Positions 7,909 to 14,859 of a stretch of 48,866 bases of DNA are shown in pieces; positions within the stretch are counted from its first letter, which is position 1, and every line of letters begins with the position of its first letter. Position numbers and translations under genes: made by a program. The DNA comes from Lachnospiraceae bacterium (GTDB taxonomy: Bacteria > Bacillota > Clostridia > Lachnospirales > Lachnospiraceae): contig JAQXTA010000024.1 in NCBI GenBank assembly GCA_029219245.1, positions 1-48,866 of the forward strand, read 5' to 3'. The notes under the pieces are model-generated. The model was not told where the DNA came from and ran no database searches. It saw only the letters and a list, made by a program, of their open reading frames with translations.

Positions 7909-8681
7909 ATGACAAGTTCAAACCCGGACAACATCATACAGAACTGGCGACCATAGGTATTAAAGATAACCAACTGGTTTTTTAAAGAAATATCCGGTGT
8001 ATCCAATAGAATATACCCGCCCATGAAAAAAGCAAAAAATCCCATGGACCACAATATATTATTAGAAGAAACCCGCAACATGCTAAAAGCAAATGCCATA
8101 CCGAATAGCATTAGGGAGCTTATAAGTATACAATACCCTATAATCCAAAAAGGACGGCTGTATTTTCCAATCCATTTTTCAAACGTCAAAATATTTCCTC
8201 CATAAATAGATTTCAGAAATTCCTGATAAGCGTTCTTATTGCCGAAAGAATGGGGATTGTGCAAATAAATTTCCACCACATCTTCATTCCCAATATTCGG
8301 AGATTCCATCGTTTCCCATATTTTCCCACACATATCCTCCCCTGTATAACCTTCCATCGTACAGGTGCAATACATCATTTCCCCATTAACATACATACTC
8401 ATCCCGATATGGTTCAGGTAAAAGTTAAGGTAATTACCTTCCATCAGTTCCAAATTAAAATTCCCTCTCAAAATCAAATCGCCCTTTAACGCAGACAAAT
8501 CCGAATTTTCCAATAGCGGCTGCCAATTATTACCATCGCGGCTAAATTCCCCCTCAAAGGAAAATGGTATAGGGAAAGCCATAACTGCCTGATTGCTGTT
8601 CCCGCAGTTTCTAACGAGTATAATGCCTGCTAAAAAGAATAATAAAATTGGCCCAATGATATGTAATTCTAATTTCTTCAT
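7818..8681 (-). CDS. Sensor histidine kinase, N-terminal part (extracytoplasmic sensor and first TM helices)
   Basis: Starts at an ATG with AAGGAG eight bases upstream. Residues ~7-23 form a signal anchor. An extracytoplasmic beta-rich region (to ~175) resembles 7TMR-DISM ligand domains, with FSFEGEFSRDGNNWQPL and LILRGNFNLELMEGNYLNF. Three membrane helices follow (~180-265). After FELVM the frame turns into basic, non-membrane sequence that is merely the shadow of the kinase frame and stops at 7818. Together with the downstream frame this makes one ~600-residue 7TM kinase. The break needs one inserted base near 7908-7919, or could relate to a T6 run at 7827-7832. It could be real decay, strain variation or an assembly error. 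Confidence 0.75.
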   Translation of the reverse strand: MKKLELHIIGPILLFFLAGIILVRNCGNSNQAVMAFPIPFSFEGEFSRDGNNWQPLLENSDLSALKGDLILRGNFNLELMEGNYLNFYLNHIGMSMYVNGEMMYCTCTMEGYTGEDMCGKIWETMESPNIGNEDVVEIYLHNPHSFGNKNAYQEFLKSIYGGNILTFEKWIGKYSRPFWIIGYCILISSLMLFGMAFAFSMLRVSSNNILWSMGFFAFFMGGYILLDTPDISLKNQLVIFNTYGRQFCMMLSGFELVMCIWKSLTKRLREEWLLFWEQQREQYFFLF

Positions 8682-8743
8682 CTCTATATCTCCTTGTTAT
8701 TCTTGCAGAAACGGCATATTAAAATTTCTGTAAAAGATTTTTT

Positions 8744-8776
8744 ATTATAACATGCCTACCGTAACCAAACCGTAAC
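8744..8776 (-). promoter_or_regulatory. Promoter with two GTTACGG heptamers 11 bp apart (putative SARP operator)
   Basis: Minus strand: GTTACGG (8776-8770), TTTG, GTTACGG (8765-8759), nine bases, then TATAAT (8749-8744). The arrangement is identical in spacing to 6032-6064. The -35 position reads CGGTTT at both sites. It drives the kinase/regulator operon, suggesting autoregulation. Confidence 0.78.
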
Positions 8777-8813
8777 ATTCACAAATTATCTCCTTCTATT
8801 CTGGAAAACCATT

Positions 8814-8853
8814 AAAAAAGATACAAAGCAGGTACGCATACGCTTTGTATCTT
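8814..8853 (-). terminator. Rho-independent terminator
   Basis: Stem AAGATACAAAGC / GCTTTGTATCTT (8818-8829 with 8842-8853), followed on the minus strand by a T-run. It ends the rhodanese-TtcA transcript. Confidence 0.85.
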
Positions 8854-8869
8854 AAATATCATCTTTCTG

Positions 8870-10009
8870 TTATTCTGCTTTTTCACCCTCATAATCATCC
8901 AAAAAGCAATGCCGGACTCCTTTCGCTTTGTAACCGACTACCGTATCAAGATTAACATTCTCGACACTTTTAAAAATGTTGGTTTCTACAAAAGGATTTG
9001 TTTTTTTCATCTCCCGGATCAGCTCTTTGATTTCGACTCGCTTGGAACGATTTTCCTCATTATTACAGGTTGTACAGGTATCCGTAAACTTACAGGCGCA
9101 TTGAATAAAATGCAGGTCATTATAATCCCGCCATGCCTTAATGTCATCCTCTCTGATAAGGTATAGTGGGCGAATCAGTTCCATTCCTTCAAAATTAGTG
9201 CTATGGAGCTTTGGCATCATTGTCTGCACCTGTGCACCATACAGCATACCCATAAGGATCGTTTCAATCACATCATCATAGTGGTGTCCCACCGCAATTT
9301 TATTGCATCCTAACTCTTTTGCAAAATGATACAAATGTCCTCTTCTCATTCTTGCACATAAATAACAGGGGGATTTTTCCACATGATAGACCGATTCAAA
9401 AATATCCGATTCGAAAATCGTAATCGGTATGTTTAATTTTTTTGCATTTTCTTCGATAACCGTACGGTTTACCGGACTGTAGCCCGGGTCCATGACCAGG
9501 AATTTCACTTCGAAGGGAAATTTGTTGTGCAGCTTTAATTCCTGAAATAATTTTGCCATCAGCATAGAGTCTTTTCCACCCGAAATACATACAGCAATAC
9601 GGTCTCCTTCTTTGACCAGTTCATAGCGGTTAATTGCCTTTGTAAATCTGCACCAGATATTTTTACGGAATTTCTTCCGGATGCTCTGCTCTACCTCTTT
9701 ACTGATTTCCTTTTTTCTCTCTTCTTCAAAATGATAAAGCAGCCACGCGGTATATCCTCCTGAAAGGCTGGCTGCATCATATCCCTTTTCGACAAGTTCC
9801 CTTGCTGCTTCTAAGCTTGTTTCTCCTCTGCTGCAACAGATAATCAGTTTTTTGGAAAAATCAATGGCGGGATTCCCTTCTATTTTATCAATATCGATAC
9901 AGAGTGCCCCGGGAATCGCTCCATGTGCAATCTCTATCTCACTACGGATGTCAATAAGCTGGTATTGGCCTTTTGACAGTTGGTTTACTTCCTGTATTGT
10001 TATTTCCAT
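8870..10009 (-). CDS. Rhodanese / TtcA-like tRNA-thiolation ATPase fusion
   Basis: Residues 1-~95 form a rhodanese domain with active-site loop CSRGETS (Cys59). After a charged linker comes a PP-loop ATPase with SGGKDS (~143-148), a CxxC pair in SPCYLCARMRRG, GHHYDDVIET, and further cysteines near the C-terminus (CACKFTDTCTTC). The PP-loop part resembles TtcA, which makes 2-thiocytidine in tRNA using an Fe-S cluster. The fused rhodanese could deliver persulfide sulfur. The longest frame begins with TTG at 10039; ATG 10009 (MEITIQEV) is preferred though its ribosome binding site is weak, and ATG 10021 is possible. It lies 19 nt after TcdA. Confidence 0.85.
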   Translation of the reverse strand: MEITIQEVNQLSKGQYQLIDIRSEIEIAHGAIPGALCIDIDKIEGNPAIDFSKKLIICCSRGETSLEAARELVEKGYDAASLSGGYTAWLLYHFEEERKKEISKEVEQSIRKKFRKNIWCRFTKAINRYELVKEGDRIAVCISGGKDSMLMAKLFQELKLHNKFPFEVKFLVMDPGYSPVNRTVIEENAKKLNIPITIFESDIFESVYHVEKSPCYLCARMRRGHLYHFAKELGCNKIAVGHHYDDVIETILMGMLYGAQVQTMMPKLHSTNFEGMELIRPLYLIREDDIKAWRDYNDLHFIQCACKFTDTCTTCNNEENRSKRVEIKELIREMKKTNPFVETNIFKSVENVNLDTVVGYKAKGVRHCFLDDYEGEKAE

Positions 10010-10028
10010 TTCTTCTCTCATCCATCTT

Positions 10029-10796
10029 CTATCTCGCAATACAATCCTGTATCAGATCTTTTATCACTTCTCCGGCAAGGATAAGACCTGCCACAGATGG
10101 AACAAATGCGGTGCTTCCCGGTATATCTCTCCGCTCCGTACATTTATGCTTTGCTCCCGGCGGACAGATACAATTGGTTCTGCAACTGATTGCCATGTCA
10201 TCAATTGGGCGAATCGGCGCTTCTTCCGAATAAACGACCTTCAGCCTTTTTACACCCCGTTTTTTCAACTCGCGTCTCATCACTTTTGCAAGTGGGCAGA
10301 CCTTTGTCTTATAGATATCTGCTACCTTAAACTGGCTGCCATCCAGTTTGTTCCCGGCTCCCATACAGCTTATAATAGGAATCTCCTTTTCCTGTGCTTT
10401 CATGACCAGTTCTATCTTTGCCGTTACCGTATCGACTGCATCCACGATATAATCATATTCTTCAAAAGGAAATTCTGCTGCATTTTCCGGCAGAAAAAAA
10501 CACTTATAGATTCGCACCTCTGCCTCCGGATTAATGTCCTGAATCCGTTCTTTCATGACATCGACCTTATACTGTCCGACCGTCTTTCTGGTTGCAATAA
10601 GCTGTCGATTCAGATTAGTAAGACATACCTTGTCATCATCGATCAGATCAAAGGCACCTACACCGCTTCTGACAAGCGCCTCACAAACATATCCGCCTAC
10701 ACCGCCTATTCCAAATATGGCAACTCTCGATTTTTTTAACTTTTCCATAGCATCTTTTCCAAGAAGCAGCTCTGTTCTGGAAAATTGATTTAACAT
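10029..10796 (-). CDS. tcdA: tRNA threonylcarbamoyladenosine dehydratase (TcdA/CsdL)
   Basis: An E1-like ThiF-fold enzyme that uses ATP to cyclise t6A37 to ct6A in tRNA. It has the nucleotide motif GIGGVGGYVCEAL, then DDDKVCLTNLNRQ and VDAVDTVTAKIEL, and the family C-terminal CICPPGAKHKC region. The length of 255 residues is typical of TcdA rather than MoeB or ThiF. The ribosome binding site GGAGG precedes the ATG at 10796. With the TtcA fusion just downstream it makes a tRNA-modification pair, and E. coli TcdA is also tied to sulfur-transfer (Csd) proteins. Confidence 0.88.
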   Translation of the reverse strand: MLNQFSRTELLLGKDAMEKLKKSRVAIFGIGGVGGYVCEALVRSGVGAFDLIDDDKVCLTNLNRQLIATRKTVGQYKVDVMKERIQDINPEAEVRIYKCFFLPENAAEFPFEEYDYIVDAVDTVTAKIELVMKAQEKEIPIISCMGAGNKLDGSQFKVADIYKTKVCPLAKVMRRELKKRGVKRLKVVYSEEAPIRPIDDMAISCRTNCICPPGAKHKCTERRDIPGSTAFVPSVAGLILAGEVIKDLIQDCIAR

Positions 10797-10829
10797 AATT
10801 TTATATCCTCCGCAAAATCCTGCTGTCTC

Positions 10830-11375
10830 TTAATCCCGGAAAGTACGAAGTGCCTCGATTGTCCGGCTAATCAGGTCATCTAACTCCCATCCAAGCATTT
10901 CGGCACCACGTTCGATTACCTCGCGGGAACAGCCTGCCGCAAAGTTTTTGCTTTTATATTTTTTCTTAACAGATTTCAGTTCCAGATCCTGCACGCTTTT
11001 AGAAGGCCGCATAAGAGCCACCGCACCTATCAGGCCTGTTAATTCATCCACCGCATATAAGACTTTTTCCATCTCATGCTCCGGCTTAATATCTACGGTA
11101 ATGCCATACCCATGACTTGCTGTGGCATGGATAATTCTTTCATCGATTCCTCTCTCCCGCATAATTTCCTGTTCTTTTATGCAGTGCTCTTCCGGATATC
11201 GTTCAAAGTCCAAATCATGCAGAAGTCCTACGATACCCCAGAATTCCGCTTCTTCTTGATAGCCTAACTGATTGGCGAAATATTTCATGGTCTTTTCTAC
11301 AATCTGTGCATGTTCTAAATGAAATTCTTCCTGATTATATTCCGTTAATAAGCTCCATGCTTCTTCTCTTGTCAT
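10830..11375 (-). CDS. HD-domain hydrolase
   Basis: A small metal-dependent phosphohydrolase-type protein. The metal ligands are seen as H in EEFHLEHAQI, HD in GLLHDLDFERYP and H in IIHATASHGYG. The 181 residues match HDIG/HD single-domain proteins of Firmicutes whose substrates are largely unknown. The C-terminal DDLISRTIEALR is part of the helical fold. The ribosome binding site AAGAAGGG precedes 11375. It sits 33 nt upstream of tcdA in the same direction and is probably co-transcribed. Confidence 0.82.
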   Translation of the reverse strand: MTREEAWSLLTEYNQEEFHLEHAQIVEKTMKYFANQLGYQEEAEFWGIVGLLHDLDFERYPEEHCIKEQEIMRERGIDERIIHATASHGYGITVDIKPEHEMEKVLYAVDELTGLIGAVALMRPSKSVQDLELKSVKKKYKSKNFAAGCSREVIERGAEMLGWELDDLISRTIEALRTFRD

Positions 11376-11496
11376 TATAATGCCCTTCTTTTTTTATTCT
11401 ATTTTGCAGTGTATCAAATAAATCCAATTCTTTCAACCGTTTTCCCATAACCATACTTTTAGCGCCAGAAAGCATAAAACCTTCAGACAATCAGAA

Positions 11497-11931
11497 TCAA
11501 ATTATATACTGGTCTATCAGCTCGTTCTGCCAGTCTAGCAGGTCCGATAGCCTGATATCATCTAAAACACCGTTTATGGCATCATCCAACCGCTTCCATA
11601 TTCTTACCGTGACACATCGTTCCCGGTTCTCGCAGCCTTCGCCGTTGATTTCCGCACAGTCAAAAGAGGCAAGATCTCCCTCCGTTGCACGCAAAATTTT
11701 ACCAATGGTATAGGTTTCCGGCGGAGCCGCTAACCGGTATCCTCCTTTTGCACCCCGACTGCTTCTTACAAGGGAAGCTTTATTTAAAATAGACACAATC
11801 TGCTCCAGATATTTTTCAGATATACCCTGTCTTCTGGCAATGTCCTTTATTTTAACAGGCTCTCCATTATAATAAGTTGCCAAATCCAACATTAATTTAA
11901 TAGCATATTTTCCTTTTGTTGATATTCTCAT
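11497..11931 (-). CDS. Rrf2-family transcriptional regulator (IscR/CymR-like)
   Basis: N-terminal winged helix with RISTKGKYAIKLMLDLA and KDIARRQGISEKYLEQI, then GGYRLA and IGKILRATEGDL, all Rrf2 hallmarks. Three cysteines at C-x7-C-x5-C (DCAEINGEGCENRERC) match the position of Fe-S ligands in IscR-like members, so it may sense iron-sulfur status; CymR-type members lack them. 144 residues is normal. A consensus promoter overlaps a palindrome directly upstream, which suggests autorepression. The neighbours include Fe-S and sulfur-transfer enzymes, in line with an Fe-S/sulfur regulator. Confidence 0.85.
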   Translation of the reverse strand: MRISTKGKYAIKLMLDLATYYNGEPVKIKDIARRQGISEKYLEQIVSILNKASLVRSSRGAKGGYRLAAPPETYTIGKILRATEGDLASFDCAEINGEGCENRERCVTVRIWKRLDDAINGVLDDIRLSDLLDWQNELIDQYII

Positions 11932-11957
11932 AGGTTCCCCTCCTTGTCTGCCTAGCT

Positions 11958-11990
11958 ATAATACTATACAATTCCTATCAAGTCAATAGG
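11958..11990 (-). promoter_or_regulatory. Rrf2 gene promoter with palindromic operator
   Basis: Minus strand: TTGACT (11986-11981), 17-bp spacer, TATTAT (11963-11958). The palindrome CCTAT-N7-ATAGG (11974-11990) covers the -35, a natural place for a repressor such as the Rrf2 protein itself. Confidence 0.75.
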
Positions 11991-12083
11991 ATTGGTTTAT
12001 TTTTCATTTTCTCATAAGTTTTTCGCATTTTTTACACGCACCTTACATATCTATGATAGTAAAGCACTTTTTTCTGAAGTAAA

Positions 12084-12794
12084 ATGAAATGTAAAAGATT
12101 GTTACGGTGTATTATGGGAATGGAAAATATGGGTACAGCAGAAAAACAAAAAGAATTGGTCGATACCGCTTTCTGGAAACAGTCTCAGATTATGGTATTA
12201 CGGCAAGAATTAGCCGGCAAAGATTTCCGAAAAGATTACGAACAGGCATGTCTGTTTGTTATTTCCAAACTGGAGGAACTGAATAAGGAGCTTTCTAACC
12301 GTTTGGACCGCAATATCATTGACTCTATGGAATGGCGTGTAAAATCGCCGGAAAGTTGTATTTCCAAGTTGTATACGAAGGGAAGAGAGCTTTCCTTAGA
12401 TGGCGCTGTTAATCGCTTGAATGATATTGCCGGTGTCCGCGTTGTCTGCAATTTTCTGGACGATATGTATGTGGTATGCGGACGACTTGTCAAGGATCCT
12501 GACTTTGAATTTATTAAGCAGAAAGATTACATCAAAAACCCGAAAAGCAGTGGTTATCAAAGTTTGCATCTGATTCTGCGTGTACTGCTTCCGGACGGCA
12601 GAAAAGTTAAAACCGAAATCCAATGCCGTACCAAAGCAATGGACTTATGGTCCGATATGGAGCATCACTTTATCTATAAAAAAGAAGGCATCCATGAAGA
12701 CGATACTGAACAGGCACTCCGCAAATGCGCCAAAGCCATCTTCAAAATTGATAAGGAAATGATGAATATCCGTCGAAAAATGGAAAGCCGGTAA
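12084..12794 (+). CDS. Small alarmone synthetase (RelQ/YjbM type)
   Basis: Single-domain (p)ppGpp synthetase without a hydrolase domain. Family motifs in order: EWRVKSPESCISKLY (ATP-binding R-x-K-x3-S-x3-K), DIAGVRVVCNFLDD (Mg/GTP), NPKSSGYQSLHL, EIQCRTKAMDLWSDMEHH and a C-terminal helix that in RelQ mediates tetramers. 236 residues from the first ATG; true start could be 12084, 12114 or 12123, none with a strong ribosome binding site. A TATGAT -10-like box lies at 12052-12057. It makes alarmone under stress to slow growth. It is divergent from the Rrf2 gene. Confidence 0.88.
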   Translation: MKCKRLLRCIMGMENMGTAEKQKELVDTAFWKQSQIMVLRQELAGKDFRKDYEQACLFVISKLEELNKELSNRLDRNIIDSMEWRVKSPESCISKLYTKGRELSLDGAVNRLNDIAGVRVVCNFLDDMYVVCGRLVKDPDFEFIKQKDYIKNPKSSGYQSLHLILRVLLPDGRKVKTEIQCRTKAMDLWSDMEHHFIYKKEGIHEDDTEQALRKCAKAIFKIDKEMMNIRRKMESR

Positions 12795-12939
12795 TTGCCA
12801 CCGCTAAGAACCCGCTAAAGCTTTGTTAATATCTTGTTTCCTTTTTGCTCAGCTTGTGCTAAAAAGGTGCTTTTTCTGTTCCTTTGCTTCAACAGAATCT
12901 ATATAATAAGCCTACAAACAAAGAAAGAGGTGTCGCTTT

Positions 12940-13083
12940 ATGAATGTTGGTATGCTTATTATTGCTATTATCGGTGGTGCTGCAGGTATTTTAAGCACCT
13001 TGTATCTGCTTTTCAGTCTTCCGGTTGTGATTGTATGGAAAATTTACCGTCGAATTCGTTTTGGATATTCTCTATATAGTTAA
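12940..13083 (+). CDS. 47-residue single-TM small membrane protein
   Basis: ATG at 12940 is preceded by AGAGGTG with suitable spacing and by TATAAT at 12902-12907. The product starts MNVGMLIIAIIGGAAGIL, continues through a hydrophobic helix to about residue 33 and ends in a basic tail KIYRRIRFGYSLYS, giving an N-out/C-in topology by the positive-inside rule. A strong terminator follows four bases after the stop. No family recognised. The tight gene-like flanks (ribosome binding site, terminator) support it as real. Confidence 0.65.
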   Translation: MNVGMLIIAIIGGAAGILSTLYLLFSLPVVIVWKIYRRIRFGYSLYS

Positions 13084-13117
13084 AAAACGTCGGTCATAAA
13101 AGACCGGCGCTTTTCTC
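13084..13117. terminator. Bidirectional terminator
   Basis: Stem CGTCGGTC (13088-13095) / GACCGGCG (13102-13109), T-tract on the + strand and T6 on the minus strand. It separates the 47-aa gene from the convergent DUF1846 gene. Confidence 0.85.
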
Positions 13118-13131
13118 TTAAAAAATAATAT

Positions 13132-14604
13132 CTATTTAATTACTGCTTTGGTTTTTGGTTCGCTGGTAAGGTCAACCCCTAATTTTTTAAAGATTTTGGT
13201 ATCCACATCAGTAAGCATGACGGAGGTATGCACCTGACAGCCTTTCAGCTTCGGGAGCTGCTCTAAAGCTTTTTTGGCATTGGCATCCGTCAATGCCGAA
13301 ATAGATAAAGCAATCAATACTTCATCCGTATGCAGACGCGGATTTTTACCACCTAAATATTTCGTCTTCAGTTCCTGAATCGGTCCGATTGCTTCCGGTG
13401 AAATCAAGTGCGTATCGTGATCGACATTACCCAGATATTTTAAAGCATTCAGAAGCAATGCGGCCGAAGCACCAAGCAAATCAGTTGTTTTGGAAGTAAT
13501 AATCGTTCCGTCTGATAATTCAATTGCTGCAGTAGGCACACCCAGTTCTTCTTCTCTCTTCTTGGCCGCAACCGTTACTTTTCTGTCATCTGTCGTAATT
13601 TTCGCCTGCTTCATCAGAAGTTCAATTTTATAAACCTCATTCTCTTTGGCTTTTCCCTTTACGACCTCATTACGCGCTGTATAATAGCGCCGGATAATCT
13701 CCATATAGGATGCTTCCCTACAAGCTTCATCATCAATAATACAGTTGCCTGCCATGTTAACACCCATATCAGTCGGGGATTTATACGGATTTTCTCCATA
13801 AATTCCTTCAAAAATCGCATTCAGTACCGGGAAAATCTCAATATCGCGGTTATAATTAACAGTCGTTTCCCCATAAGCTTCTAAATGAAACGGGTCAATC
13901 ATATTGACATCATTCAAATCTGCCGTTGCTGCTTCGTAGGCAAGATTAATCGGATGCTTTAACGGAATGTTCCAGATTGGGAAAGTTTCATACTTTGCAT
14001 AACCGGCTTTAATACCCCTCTTATTATCATGATAAAGCTGGGAAAGACAGGTAGCCATCTTTCCACTGCCCGGTCCCGGCGCTGTTACAACAACAAGTGG
14101 TCTGGTCGTCTCAATATATTCGTTTTTGCCATAGCCTTCGTCACTTACAATTAACGGAATGTTAGAAGGATAACCTTCTATTGTATAATGAAGATATACC
14201 TTCACGTTTTTCTTTTCCAGTTTCTCCTTAAAAGCCGCTGCAGCAACTTGTCCGGCATAATGGGTAAGTACCACGCTTCCCACATAAAGTCCATGACTTT
14301 CAAATTCTTTCATCAGTCTCTGGACATCTTCATCATAAGTGATACCCAGATCCCCGCGGATTTTATTCTTCTCAATATCTGCCGCATTGATGACAATAAC
14401 AATTTCTGCCCGGTCAGCAAGCTTCATCAGCATACGCAGCTTACTGTCCGGCTCAAAACCGGGAAGCACTCTGGAAGCATGATAATCGTCAAACAGCTTT
14501 CCACCAAACTCCAGATATAATTTATCGCCGAATTTATTGATGCGCTCCTCAATATGCTCCGACTGCATTTTTAAATATTTTTCATTATCAAATCCCACTC
14601 TCAT
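13132..14604 (-). CDS. DUF1846 family protein
   Basis: A ~490-residue protein matching the DUF1846 family of Firmicutes and some other anaerobes. It opens with RVGFDNEKYLKMQSEHI and has a glycine-rich APGPGSGKMATCLSQLYHD segment that resembles a nucleotide-binding loop. It is cytoplasmic, with no signal or membrane segment. Structural work on the family reported a Rossmann-like multi-domain fold, but the biochemical role is not established to my knowledge. It is single in this window and convergent with the 47-aa gene. An upstream TATACT box is seen near 14625-14630. Confidence 0.85.
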   Translation of the reverse strand: MRVGFDNEKYLKMQSEHIEERINKFGDKLYLEFGGKLFDDYHASRVLPGFEPDSKLRMLMKLADRAEIVIVINAADIEKNKIRGDLGITYDEDVQRLMKEFESHGLYVGSVVLTHYAGQVAAAAFKEKLEKKNVKVYLHYTIEGYPSNIPLIVSDEGYGKNEYIETTRPLVVVTAPGPGSGKMATCLSQLYHDNKRGIKAGYAKYETFPIWNIPLKHPINLAYEAATADLNDVNMIDPFHLEAYGETTVNYNRDIEIFPVLNAIFEGIYGENPYKSPTDMGVNMAGNCIIDDEACREASYMEIIRRYYTARNEVVKGKAKENEVYKIELLMKQAKITTDDRKVTVAAKKREEELGVPTAAIELSDGTIITSKTTDLLGASAALLLNALKYLGNVDHDTHLISPEAIGPIQELKTKYLGGKNPRLHTDEVLIALSISALTDANAKKALEQLPKLKGCQVHTSVMLTDVDTKIFKKLGVDLTSEPKTKAVIK

Positions 14605-14736
14605 ACTTTTACCTGTTCGCTTTCCCTTAGTATATTAGATAATATTTTTTAACACATATCGCTTTTTATTGTAGCACAGCTCCCCCAATTATTCCATATA
14701 AAGGACAAAATGAATGTTATTTTTTACAAAAATTTA

Positions 14737-14765
14737 TTGACAGCCACAATAGCGGGTGCTAAAAT
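14737..14765 (+). promoter_or_regulatory. pyrG promoter
   Basis: TTGACA (14737-14742), 17-bp spacer, TAAAAT (14760-14765). A terminator hairpin and then the pyrG ribosome binding site follow. Confidence 0.8.
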
Positions 14766-14779
14766 TTTTCTATCAAGGC

Positions 14780-14814
14780 AAAGGCGCTGCGAGCAAAGCT
14801 CGTAGTGCCTTTTT
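14780..14814 (+). terminator. Leader terminator (attenuator) of pyrG
   Basis: A long stem AAAGGCGCTGCGAGC / GCTCGTAGTGCCTTT with loop AAA, followed by TTTT, lies between the pyrG promoter and its start codon. It fits the CTP-sensing attenuation known for pyrG in Firmicutes, where reiterative G addition at the transcript 5' end blocks terminator folding. The G-rich start site is not clear here: GGG occurs at 14753-14755, inside the spacer of the best promoter. Confidence 0.7.
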
Positions 14815-14859
14815 ATGTTTTCTATTTTTCAGGTTTTATATACAGAAGGGAAGAACGTT

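Noticed and set aside
12102..12110. A single GTTACGG near the alarmone synthetase start
   Set aside because: No second heptamer at 11 bp and no -10 at the right distance; it does not match the two SARP-like promoters.
12840..12885. CCTTTTT / AAAAAGG hairpin after the alarmone synthetase
   Set aside because: Weak stem with a long loop; not convincing as terminator.
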